Shown here one piece after another: positions 45,701 to 63,000 of a stretch of 64,000 nt of DNA. The notes under the pieces are model-generated. The model searched no databases. It was not told the DNA's origin and worked only from the letters and a program-made list of their open reading frames with translations. The position numbers and the translations under genes are program-made. How positions within the stretch are numbered: the first letter of the stretch is position 1; every line of letters begins with the position of its first letter. The DNA is from Anoplopoma fimbria (taxonomy: Eukaryota > Chordata > Actinopteri > Perciformes > Anoplopomatidae): contig NC_072470.1 in NCBI RefSeq assembly GCF_027596085.1, positions 60,001 to 124,000 of the forward strand, given 5' to 3'.

Positions 45701-46650
45701 TACCATATACCATATACCAAATACCATATACCATATACCATATACCAAATACCAAATACCATATACCATATACCAAATACCATATACCATATACCATATA
45801 CCATATACCATATACCATATACCAAATACCATATACCATATACCATATACCATATACCAAATACCATATACCAAATACCATATACCAAATACCATATACC
45901 ATATACCATATACCAAATACCATATACCAAATACCAAACACCATATACCATATACCAAATACCATATACCAAATGTCATATACCAAATACCATATACCAT
46001 ATACCATATTCCATATACCAAATACCATATACCATATACCATATACCATATACCAAATACCATATACCATATACCAAATACCATATACCATATACCATAT
46101 ACCAAATACCATATACCATATACCAAATACCATATACCATATACCATATACCAAATACCATATACCATATACCAAATACCATATACCAAATACCATATAC
46201 CATATACCAAATACCATATACCATATACCATATACCAAATACCATATACCATATACCATATACCATATACCATATACCAAATACCATATACCATATACCA
46301 TATACCATATACCATATACCAAATACCATATACCATATACCATATACCATATACCATATACCAAATACCATATACCAAATACCATATACCATATACCAAA
46401 TACCATATACCATATACCAAATACCATATACCATATACCATATACCATATACCAAATACCATATACCATATACCATATACCATATACCAAATACCATATA
46501 CCATATACCATATACCATATACCATATACCAAATACCATATACCATATACCAAATACCATATACCATATACCATATACCATATACCATATACCATATACC
46601 AAATACCATATACCATATACCATATACCAAATACCATATACCATATACCA
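39741..46650. repeat. heptamer satellite, homogeneous two-variant block
   Basis: About 6.9 kb almost entirely of the two main heptamers. Open frames of up to about 1,600 codons cross it on both strands only because a 7-bp stop-free unit is read in all frames. Confidence 0.97.
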
Positions 46651-49600
46651 TATTCCAAATACTATATACCATATACCAAACACCATATACCATATACCAT
46701 ATACCATATACCATATACCAAATACCATATACCATATACCATATACCAAATACCAAATACCATATACCAAATACCAAATACCATATACCAAATACCATAT
46801 TCAAAATACCATATACCATATACCATATACTATATACCAAATACCATATACTATATACCAAATACCATATACCATATACCAAATACCATATACCATATAC
46901 CAAATACCATATACCATATACCAAATACCATATACCAAATACCATATACTATATACCAAATACCATATACCATATACCATATAATATACCAAATACCATA
47001 CACCATACACCATACACCATACACCATACACCATATACCAAATACCATATTCCATATACCAAATACCATATACCAAACACCATATACCATATAACATATA
47101 CCATATACCAAATACCAAATACCAAATCCATATACCAAATACCATATTCCATATACAAAATACCATATACCATATACCATATACCATATACCTATACCAA
47201 ATACCATATACCATATACCAAAAATACCATATACCATATACCATATACCATATACTATATACCAAATACCAAATACCATATACAATATACCATATACCAA
47301 ATACCAAATACCATATACCATATACCATATACCATATTCCAAATACTATATACCATATACCAAACACCATATACCAAATACCATATACCATATACCATAT
47401 ACCAAAAATACACTATATACCATATACCATATACCAAATACCAAATACCATATACCAAATACCAAATACCATATACCAAATACCATATTCAAAATACCAT
47501 ATACCATATACCATATACTATATACCAAATACCATATACCATATACCAAATACCATATACCATATACCAAATACCATATACCATATACCATATACCATAT
47601 ACCAAATACCATATACCATATACCAAATACCATATACCATATACCAAATACCATACACCATATACCATATAACATATACCAAATACCATACACCATACAC
47701 CATACACCATATACCAAATACCAAATACCATATACCATATACAAAACCACCTGTATACCATATACAAAATACCATATACCATATACCATATACTATATAC
47801 CAAATACCACATACCATATACCAAATACCATATACCAAATGCCATATACCATATTCCAAATACTATATACCATATACCAAACACCATATACCATATACCA
47901 AATACCATATACCATATACAAAATACCATATACCATATACAAAATACCAAATACCATATACCAAATACCATATACCATATACCATATACAAAATACCATA
48001 TACCATATACCATATACCATATACCAAATACCAAATACCATATACAAAATACCATATAACATATACCATATTCCATATACCATATTCAAAATATCATATA
48101 CCATATACCATAAACCATATACCATATTCCATATTCCAAATACCATATACCAAACACCATATACCATATAACATATACCATATTCCATATACCATATACA
48201 AAATACCATATACTATATACCATATACCAAATACCATATTCCATATTCAAAATACCATATACCAAATGCCATATACCAAATACCATATACCATATACCAA
48301 ATACCATATACCATATACCATATACCAAATACCAAATACCATATACCATATACCATATACCATATACCATATACCAAATACCATATACCAAATGCCATAT
48401 ACCATATTCAAACAAATACTATATACCATATACCAAACACCATATACCATATACCAAATACCATATACCATATCCCATTTACAAAATACAAATACCAAAT
48501 ACCATATACAAAATACCATATACCATATACCATATACCATATACAAAAAATACCATATACCATATACCATATACCATATACCAAATACCAAATACCATAT
48601 ACAAAATACCATATAACATATACCATATTCCATATACCATAACAAAATACCATATACCATATACCATATACCATATACCATATACCAAATACCATATACC
48701 ATATACTATATACCAAATACCATATACCATATACCAAATACCATATACCATATACCATATACCATATACCAAATACCATATTCCATATACCAAATACCAT
48801 ATACCAAACACCATATACCATATAACAAATACCATATACCAAATACCAAATACCAAATCCATATACCAAATACCATATTCCATATACAAAATACCATATA
48901 CCATATACCATATACCATATACCGCATACCAAATACCATATACCATATACCAAATACCATATACCATATTCCAAATACCATATACTATACCAAATACCAA
49001 ATACCATATACCATATACCATATACCAAATACCAAATACCATATACCATATACTATATACCAAATACCAAATACTATATACCAAATACCATACACCATAT
49101 ACCATATACCATATACCATATACCATATACCATATACCAAATACCATATACCAAATACCATATACCAAATACCAAATACCATATACTCAAATACCAAATA
49201 CCATATACCAAATATTATATACCAAATACCAAATACCATATACCATATACCATATACCATATACCATATGCCATATGCTATATACCAAATACCATATACC
49301 ATATGCCATATACCAAATACCATATACCATATACCATATACCAAATGTAAATACCATATACCAAATACCATACACTAAATACCAAATACCATATACCATA
49401 TACCATATAACATATACCAAATACCATACACCATATACCATACACCATACACCAAATACCATACACCATACACCATACACAAAAAACCAAATACCATATA
49501 CCATATACCAAATACCATATACCATATACCATATACTATATACCAAATACCAAATACTATATACTATATACCATATACCAATGTAATATACTATATTCCA

Positions 49601-52600
49601 AATACTATATACCATATACCAAATACCATATTCCATATACCAAATACCATATACCAAACACCAAATACCATATAACATATACCATATACCAAATACCAAT
49701 ATACCAAATCCATATACCATATACCATATACCATATACCATATACCATATACCATATACCATATACCAAATACCATATACCATATACCAAATACCATATA
49801 CCAAATACCATATACCATATACCATATACCATATTCCATATACCATATACAATATACCATATACCATATACCATATACCAAATACCATATACCAATACCA
49901 TATACCATATACCATATACCATATACCATATACCATATACAAAATACCATATACTAAATACCATATACCATATAATATTCCATATACCAAATACCATATT
50001 CCATATACCAAATACCATATACCATATACCATATACCAAATACCATATACCATATACCAAATACCAAATACCATATCCATATACCAAATACCATATACCA
50101 TATACCATATACCAAATACCAAATAACAAATACCATATACCATATACCATATACCATATACCAAATACCAAATACCATATACCATATACCAAATACCATA
50201 TACCAAATACCATATACCAAATACCATATACCATATACCATATACCATATACCATATACCAAATACCATATACCATATACAAAATACCATATACCATATA
50301 CCATATACCATATACAAAATACCATATACCATATACCATATACCAAATACCATATACCAAATACCAAATACCATATACCATATACCATATACCAAATACC
50401 ATATACCATATACTATATACCAAATACCAAATACCATATACTATATACCAAATACCATATACCATATACCAAATACCATATACCATATACCTTATACTAA
50501 ATACCATATACCATATACCAAATGCCATATACCAAATAACATATACCAAATCCATATACCAAATACCATATTCCATATACAAAATACCATATACCAAATA
50601 CCATATACCATATACCAAATACCATATACCAAATACCATATACCATATACCATATACCAAATACCATATACCAATACCATATTCCGAATACCAAATACCA
50701 TATACCATATACCATATACCATATACCATATACCATATACCATATACCAAATACCAAATACCATATGCCAAATACCAAATACCATATACCAAATACCATA
50801 TACCATATACCATATACTAAATACCATATACCATATACCAAATACCATATACCAAATACCATATACCATATTCCATATACCAAATACCATATACCATTTA
50901 CCATATACCATATAACATATACCATATACCATATACCATATACAAAATACCATATACCATATACCATATACCAAATACCATATACCATATACCAAATACC
51001 ATATACCAAACACCATATCATATACCATATACCATATACCATATACCAAATACCATATACCATATACCAAATACCATATACCATATACAAAATACCATAT
51101 AAATATACCATATACCAAATACCATATACCGTATACCAAATACCATATACCAAATACCATATCGCAAATACCATATACCAAATACCATATACCATATACC
51201 AAATACTATATACCATATACCATATACCATATACCATATACCATATACCATATACCATATACCATATACCAAATACAAATACCATATACCAAATACCAAA
51301 TACCATATACCAAATACCATATACAAAATACCATATACCAAATACCATATACCATATACCATATACCATATACCAAATACCATATACCATATACCAAATA
51401 CCATATACCATATACCAAATACCATATACCATATACTAAATACCATATACTATATACCAAATACCATATACCATATACCATATACCATATACCATATACC
51501 TTATACCAAATACCATATACCATATACCATATACCATATACCAAATACCATATACCAAATACCATATACCAAATACCATATTCCATATACAAAATACCAT
51601 ATACCATATACCATATACCAAATACCAAATACCATATACCAAATACCATATACCAAATACCATATACCAAATACCATATACCATATACCATATTCGAATA
51701 CCAAATACCATATACAAAATACCATATACCATATACCAAATACCAAATACCATATACCAAATACCAAATACCATATCCATATACCAAATACCATATACCA
51801 TATACCAAATACCATATACCATATACCAAATACTAAATACCATATACCATATACCAAATACCATATACCATGTACCATATACCATATACCAAATACCATA
51901 TACCATATACCATATATACAAAATACCATATACCATATACCATATACCATATACCATATACCATATACAAAAAATACCATATACCATATACCATAAACCA
52001 TATACCATATACCAAATACCATATACCATATAACATATACCATATTCCATATACCATATACAAAATACCATATACTATATACCATATACCAAATACCATA
52101 TTCCATATACCAAATACCATATACCAAACACCATATACCATATAACATATACCATATTCCATATACCATATACAAAATACCATATACTATATACCATATA
52201 CCAAATACCATATTCCATATACCAAATACCATATACCAAACACCATATACCATATAACATATACCATATTCCATATACCAAATACCATATACCAAACACC
52301 ATATACCAAATACCATATTCCATATACAAAATACCATATACCATATACCATATACCAAATACCATATACCATATACCAAATACCATATACCATATACCAT
52401 ATACCATATTCCAAATACTATATACCATATTCCGAATACCAAATACCATATACCATATACCAAATACCATATACCATATACCATATACCATATACCAAAT
52501 ACCAAATACCATATACCAAATACCAAATACCATATACCAAATACCATATTCAAAATACCATATACCAAATACCATATACCATATACTATATACCAAATAC

Positions 52601-55600
52601 CAAATACCATATACCATATACCATATACAAAATACCATATACCATATACTATATACCAAATACCAAATACCATATACTATATACCAAATACCAAATACCA
52701 TATACCATATACCATTTACCATATACCTTATACCAAACACCATATACCATATAACATATACCATATACCAAATACCAAATACCAAATCCATATACCAAAT
52801 ACCATATTCCATATACAAAATACCATATACCATATACCGCATACTAAATACCATATACCATATACCAAATGCCATATACCAAATACCATATACCAAATAC
52901 CATATACCATTACATATACCAATACCAAATACCATATACCAAATACCATATACCATATACCAAATACCATATACCATATACCATATACCATATACCAAAT
53001 ACCAAATACCAAATACCATATACCATATACCATATACCATATACCATATACCATATACCATATACCATATTCCAAATACTATATACCATATACCAAACAC
53101 CATAAACTATATACCATATACCAAATGCCATATACCATATTCCAAATACCATATACCATATACCAAATACCATATACCAAATACCATATACCATATACCA
53201 TATACCATATACCATATACCAAATACCATATACTATTTACCAAATACCATATACCATATACCATATACCATATACCATATACAAAAAACCATATACCATA
53301 TACCATATACCAAATACCAAATACCATATACCATATACCAAATACCATATACCATATACCATATACCAAATATCATATACCATATTCCAAATACTATATA
53401 CCATATACCATATACCATATACTATATACCATATACCAAATACCATATACCATATACCATATACCAAATACCATACACCAAATACCATATTCCATATTCA
53501 AAATACCATATACCATATACCAATATACCATATACCATTTACCATATACCAAATACCATATACCATATTCCAAATACTATATACCATATACCAAACACCA
53601 TATACCATATACCATATACCATATACCAAATACCATATACCATATACCATATACCATATACTATATACCAAATACCAAATACCATATACCATATATCATA
53701 TACCATATACCATATACTATATACCAAATACCAAATACCATATACCATATACCATATACCAAATACCATATACCATATACCATATACCATATACCAAATA
53801 CCATATACCATATACCATATACCATATACCAAATACCATATACTATATACCAAATACCAAATACCATATACCATATACCATATACCAAATACCATATAAT
53901 ATACCATATACCAAATACCATATACCATATACCATATACCATATACCAAATACCATATACCATATTCCAAATACCATATACCAAATACCATATACCAAAT
54001 ACCATATACCATATACCATATACCATATACCATATACCATATACCAAATACCAAATACCATATACCATATACCATATACCAAATACCATATACCATATAC
54101 CATATACCAAATACCATATACCAAATGCCATATACCATATACCAAATACCATATACCATATACCAAATACCATATACCATATACCAAATACCATATACCA
54201 TATACCATATACCAAATACCAAATACCATATACCAAATACCATATACCATATACCATATACCATATACAAAAAACCATCTACCATATACCATATACCATA
54301 TACCAAATACCATATACCATATACAAAATACCATATAACATATACCATATTCCATATACCATATACAAAATACCATATACCATATACCATATATCAAATA
54401 CCATATACTATATACCAAATACCATATATCAAATACCATATACCATATACCAAATACCATATACCATATACCATATACCAAATACCAAATACCATATTCC
54501 ATATACCAAATACCATATACCAAACACCATATACCATATACCATATACCAAATACCAAATACCATATTCCATATACCAAATACCATATACCATATACCAT
54601 ATACCATATACTATATACCAAATACCAAATACCATATACCATATATCATATACCATATACTATATACCAAATACCAAATACCATATACCATATACCATAT
54701 ACAAAAATACCATATACCATATACCATATACCATATACCAAACACCATATACCATATACCATATATCATATACCAAATACCATATTCCATATTCAAATAC
54801 CATATACCAAATGCCATATACCAAATACCATATACCATATACCATATACCATATACCAAATACCAAATACCATATACCATGTACCATATTCCGAATACCA
54901 TATACCATATACCATATACCAAATACCATATAGCAAATACCATATACCATATTCCATATACCATATACAAAATACCATATACCATATACCATATACTATA
55001 TACCAAATACCAAATACCATATACCATATATCATATACCATATACTATATACCAAATACCAAATACCATATACCATATACCATATACCAAATACCATATA
55101 CCATATACCATATACCATATACCAAACACCATATACCATATACCATATACCATATACCAAATACCATATTCCATATTCAAAATACCATATACCAAATGCC
55201 ATATACCAAATACCATATACCATATACCATATACCATATACCAAATACCATATACCATATACCATATACCAAATACCATATACCAAATGCCATATACCAT
55301 ATTCCAAATACTATATACCATATACCAAACACCATATACCATATACCAAATACCATATACCATATACAAAATACAAAATACCAAATACCATATACCAAAT
55401 ACCATATCCCATATACCATATACCATATACAAAATACCATATACCATATACCATATACCAAATACCAAATACCATATACAAAATACCATATAACATATAC
55501 CATATTCCATATACCATAACAAAATACCATATACCATATACCATGTACCAAATACCATATTCCATATACCAAATACCATATACCAAACACCATATACCAT

Positions 55601-57050
55601 ATAACATATACCATATACCAAATACCAAATACCAAATCCATATACCAAATACCATATTCCATATACAAAATACCATATACCATATACCATATACCATATA
55701 CCATATACCATATACCATATACCGTATACCATATACCATATACCAAATACCATATACCATATACCATATACCATATACCATATACCATATACCATATACC
55801 AAATACCATATACCATATACCATATACCATATACCAAATACCATATACCATATACCATATACCATATACCATATTCCAAATACTATATACCATATACCAA
55901 ATACCATATACCATATACCATATACCATATACCATATACCAAATACCATATACCATATACCATATACCAAATACCAAATACCATATACCATATACCAAAT
56001 ACCATATACCAAATACCATACACAATATACCATATACCATATACCAAATACCATATACCATATACCATATACTATATACCAAATACCAAATACCATATAC
56101 CAAATACCATATACTATATACCAAATACCATATACCATATACCAAATACCATATACCATATACCAAATACCATATACCATATACCATATACCAAATACCA
56201 TATACCAAATACCAAATACCATATACCATATACCATATACCATATACCATATACCAAATACCATATACCATATACTATATACCAAATACCATATACCATA
56301 TACCAAATACCATATACCTTATACCAAATACCATATACCAAATACCATATACATATACCATATACCAAATACCATATACCATATACCAAATACCATATAC
56401 CATATACCATATACCAAATACCATATACCATATACCATATACCATATACCAAATACCATATACCATATACCATATACCAAATACCATATACCATATACCA
56501 TATACCAAATACCAAATACCATATACCAAATACCATATACCATATACCATATACCAAATACCATATACCATATACCAAATACCATATACCATATACCATA
56601 TACCAAATACCATATACCATATCCAAATACCATATACCATATACCATATACCAAATACCATATACCATATACCATATACCAAATACCAAATACCATATAC
56701 CAAATACCATATACCATATACCATATACAAAATACCAAATACCATATACCATATACCAAATACCATATACCATATACCATATACCAAATACCATATACCA
56801 TATTCCATATACCAAATACCATATACCATATACTATATACCAAATACCAAATACCATATACCATATACCATATACCATATACCAAATACCATATACCATA
56901 TACCATATACCAAATACCATATACCATATACCAAATACCATATACCAAATGCCATATACCAAATACCATATACCATATACCAAATACCATATACCATATA
57001 CCATATACCAAATACCATATACCATATACTATATACCAAATACCAAATAC
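46651..57050. repeat. heptamer satellite, diverged block with higher-order repeats
   Basis: Variant-rich heptamers with longer repeated segments, including two perfect 112-bp (16-heptamer) copies at 52031-52142 and 52143-52254. A marker segment with a 4-bp deletion (ACCAAATCCATATACC) occurs at 47121, 48852, 50545, 52781 and 55631. Confidence 0.95.
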
Positions 57051-60000
57051 CAAATACCATATACAAATACCATATACCATATACTATATACCAAATACCA
57101 TATACCATATACCATATACTATATACCAAATACCATATACCATATACCAAATACCATATACCATATACCATATACCATATACCATATACTATATACCAAA
57201 TACCATATACCATATACCATATACTATATACCAAATACCATATACCATATACCATATACCATATACCAAATACCATATACCATATACCAAATACATATAC
57301 CATATACCATATACCATATACCATATACCATATACCAAATACCATATACCATATACCAAATACCATATACCATATACCAAATACCATATACCATATACCA
57401 TATACCATATACCTATATACCAAATACCAAATACCATATACCATATACTATATACCAAATACCATATACCATATACCATATACCAAATACCATATACCAT
57501 ATACCATATACCAAATACCATATACCATATACTATATACCAAATACCAAATACCATATACCATATACCAAATACCATATACCATATACCAAATACCATAT
57601 ACCAAATACCATATACCAAATACCATATACCATATACCAAATACCATATACCATATACCATATACCAAATACCAAATACCATATACCAAATACCATATAC
57701 AATATACCAAATACCATATACTATATACCAAATACCATATACCATATACCATATACCATATACCATATACCATATACAAAATACCATATACCATATACCA
57801 TATACCAAATACCATATTCCATATACCATATACCATATACCAAATACCATATATACCTATATAACATATACAATATACCATATACCATATACCAAATACC
57901 ATATACCATATGCCATATATCAAATACCATATTCCATATACCAAATACCATATACCATATACCATATACCATATACATATACCATATACCAAATACCATA
58001 TTCCAAATACCATATACCATATTCCATATACAAAATACCATATACCATATACCATATACCATATACCATATACCATATACCATATACCAAATACCATATA
58101 CCATATACCATATACCATATACCAAATACTATATACCATATACCATATACCATATACCATATACCATATACCAATTACCATATACCATATACCAAATACC
58201 ATATACCATATACCAAATACCATATACCAAATACCATATAAATACCATATACCAAATACCATATACCAAATACCATATACCAAATACCAAATACCATATA
58301 CCATATACCAAATACCATATACCAAATACCATACACCATATACCATATACAAAATACCATATACCATATACCAAATACCATATTCCATATACCATATACC
58401 ATATACCAAATACCATATACCATATACCATATACCATATACCATATACCAAATACCATATACCATATACCAAATACCATATACCAAATACCAAATACCAA
58501 ATACCATATACCAAATACCATATACCATATACCAAATACCATATACCATATACCATATACCATATACCATATACCATATACCAAATACCATATACCATAT
58601 ACCATATACCAAATACCATATACCATATACCATATACCATATACCAAATACCATATACCAAATACCATATACCATATACCATATACCATATACCATATAC
58701 CAAATACCAAATACCAAATACCATATACCAAATACCATATACCATATACCAAATACCATATACCATATACCATATACCAAATACCATATACCATATACCA
58801 AATACCATATACCAAATACCATATACCATATACCAAATACCATATACCATATACCATATACCAAATACCATATACCATATACCAAATACCATATACCATA
58901 TACCAAATACCATATACCAAATACCATATACCATATACCATATACCATATACCAAATACCATATACCATATACCAAATACCATATACCATATACCATATA
59001 CCATATACCATATACCATATACAAAATACCATATACCATATACCATATACCAAATACCATATACCATATACCAAATACCATATACCAAATACCATATACC
59101 ATATACCATATACCATATACCATATACCATATACCAAATACCATATACCATATACCATATACCAAATACCATATACCATATACCAAATACCATATACCAT
59201 ATACCATATACCATATACCATATACCATATACCAAATACCAAATACCATATACCATATACCAAATACCATATACCATATACCAAATACCATATACCATAT
59301 ACCATATACCAAATACCATATACCATATACCAAATACCATATACCATATACCATATACCATATACCATATACCAAATACCATATACCATATACCATATAC
59401 CAAATACCATATACCATATACCATATACCAAATACCATATACCATATACCAAATACCATATACCATATACCAAATACCAAATACCATATACCAAATACCA
59501 TATACCATATACCAAATACCATATACCAAATACCATATACCAAATACCATATACCATATACCATATACCATATACCAAATACCATATACCATATACCATA
59601 TACCAAATACCATATACCATATACTATATACCAAATACCATATACCATATACCATATACCAAATACCAAATACCATATACCATATACCATATACCATATA
59701 CCTTATACCAAATACCATATACCATATACCATATACCATATACCATATACCAAATACCAAATCCATATACCAAATACCATATTCCATATACAAAATACCA
59801 TATACCATATACCATATACCAAATACCATATACCATATACCAAATACCATATACCAAATACCATATACCAAATACCATATACCATATACCATATACCAAA
59901 TACCATATACCAAATACCATATACCATATACCATATACCAAATACCATATACCATATACCATATACCATATACCAAATACCATATGCCATATTCCAAATA

Positions 60001-63000
60001 CCATATACCATATACCATATACCATATACCATATACCATATTCCAAAATATACCATATACCAAATACCAAAAACCATATACCATATACCAAATACCATAT
60101 ACCATATACCAAATACCATATACCATATACCAAATACCATATACCATATACCAAATACCAAATACCATATACCATATACCAAATACCATATACCATATAC
60201 CATATACCATATACCATATACCATATACCAAATACCATATACCATATACCAAATACCATATACCATATACCAAATACCATATACCATATACCAAATACCA
60301 TATACCATATACCATATACCATATACCATATACCATATACCATATACCAAATACCATATACCATATACCAAATACCATATACCATATACCAAATACCATA
60401 TACCATATACCATATACCATATACCATATACCAAATACCATATACCATATTCCATATACCATATACCAAATACCATATACCATATACCATATACCAAATA
60501 CCATATACCATATACCATATACCATATACCATATACCATATACCATATACTATATACCATATACCATATACCATATACCATATACCAAATACCATATACC
60601 ATATACCATATACCATATACCAAATACCATATACCATATACCATATACCAAATACCAAATACCATATTCCATATACAAAATACCATATACCATATACCAT
60701 ATACCATATACCATATAAAAAATACCATATACCATATACCATATACCAAATACCATATACCATATACCATATACCATATACCAAATACCATATACCATAT
60801 ACCATATACCAAATACCATATACCAAATACCATATACCATATACCAAATACCATATACCATATACCAAATACCATATACCATATACCATATACCATATAC
60901 CATATACCATATACCAAATACCAAATACCATATACCATATACCATATACCATATACCATATACCATATACCATATACCATATACCAAATACCATATACCA
61001 TATACCATATACCAAATACCATATACCAAATACCATATTCCATATTCCATATACCATATACCATATACCAAATACCATATACCATATACCATATACCATA
61101 TACCATTTACCATATACCATATACCAAATACCATATACCAAATACCATATACCATATACCATATACCATATACCAAATACCATATACCATATACCAAATA
61201 CCATATACCATATACCATATACCATATACCATATACCAAATACCATATACCATATACCATATACCATATACCATATACCATATACCATATACCATATACC
61301 AAATACCATATACCATATACCATATTCCAAATACCATATACCATATACCAAATACCATATACCATATACCATATACCATATACCATATACCAAATACCAT
61401 ATACCATATACCAAATACCATATACCAAATACCATATACAAATACCATATACAAATACCATATACCCTATACCATATACCATATTCCAAATACCATATAC
61501 CATATCGCAAATACCATATACCAAATACCAAATACCATATAATATACCAAATACCATATACCAAATACCATATACCATATACCAAATACCATATACCAAA
61601 TACCATATACCATATACCATATACCATATACCAAATACCAAATAACATATACCATATACCAAATACCATATGCCATATACCATATACTATATACCAAATA
61701 CCATATACCAAATACCATATACCATATACCATATACCATATACCAATATACCATATACCATATACCATATACCATATACCATATACCATATACCATATAC
61801 CATATACCATATACCAAATACCAAATACCATATACCATATACCATATACCAAATACCATATACCATATACCATATACCATATACCATATACCAAATACCA
61901 TATACCATATACAAAAAACCATATACCATATACCATATACCAAATACCAAATACCAAATACCATATACCAAATACCATATACCAATATACCATATACCAA
62001 ATACCATATACCATATTCCAAATACTATATACCATATACCAAACACCATATACCATATACCAAATACCATATACCATATACAAAATACAAAATACCAAAT
62101 ACCATATACCAAATACCATATCCCATATACCATATACCATATACAAAATACCATATACCATATACCATATACCATATACCAATATACCATATACCAAATA
62201 CCATATACCATATACCATATACCATATACCATATACCAAATACCATATACCATATACCATATACCAAATACCATATACCATATACCAAATACCATATACC
62301 AAATACCATATACCATATACCATATACCATATACCAAATACCATATACCAAATACCATATACCATATACCATATACCATATACCAAATACCATATACCAT
62401 ATTCCAAATACCATATACCATATACCATATACCAAATACCATATACCATATACCAAATACCATATACCATATACCATATACCATATACCAAATACCAAAT
62501 ACCATATACCATATACCATATACCAAATACCATATACCATATACCATATACCATATACCATATACCATATACCATATACTATATACCATATACCAAATAC
62601 CATATACCATATACCATATACCATATACCAAATACCATATACCATATACCATATACCATATACCAAATACCATATACCATATACCATATACCATATACCA
62701 AATACCAAATACCATATACAAATACCATATACCATATACCAAATACCATATACCATATACCATATACCATATACCATATACCATATACCATATACCAAAT
62801 ACCATATACCATATACCAAATACCATATACCATATACCAAATACCATATACCATATACCAAATACCATATACCATATACCATATACCAAATACCATATAC
62901 CAAATACCATATACCATATACCATATACCAAATACCATATACCAAATACCATATACCATATACCATATACCATATACCATATACCATATACCATATACCA

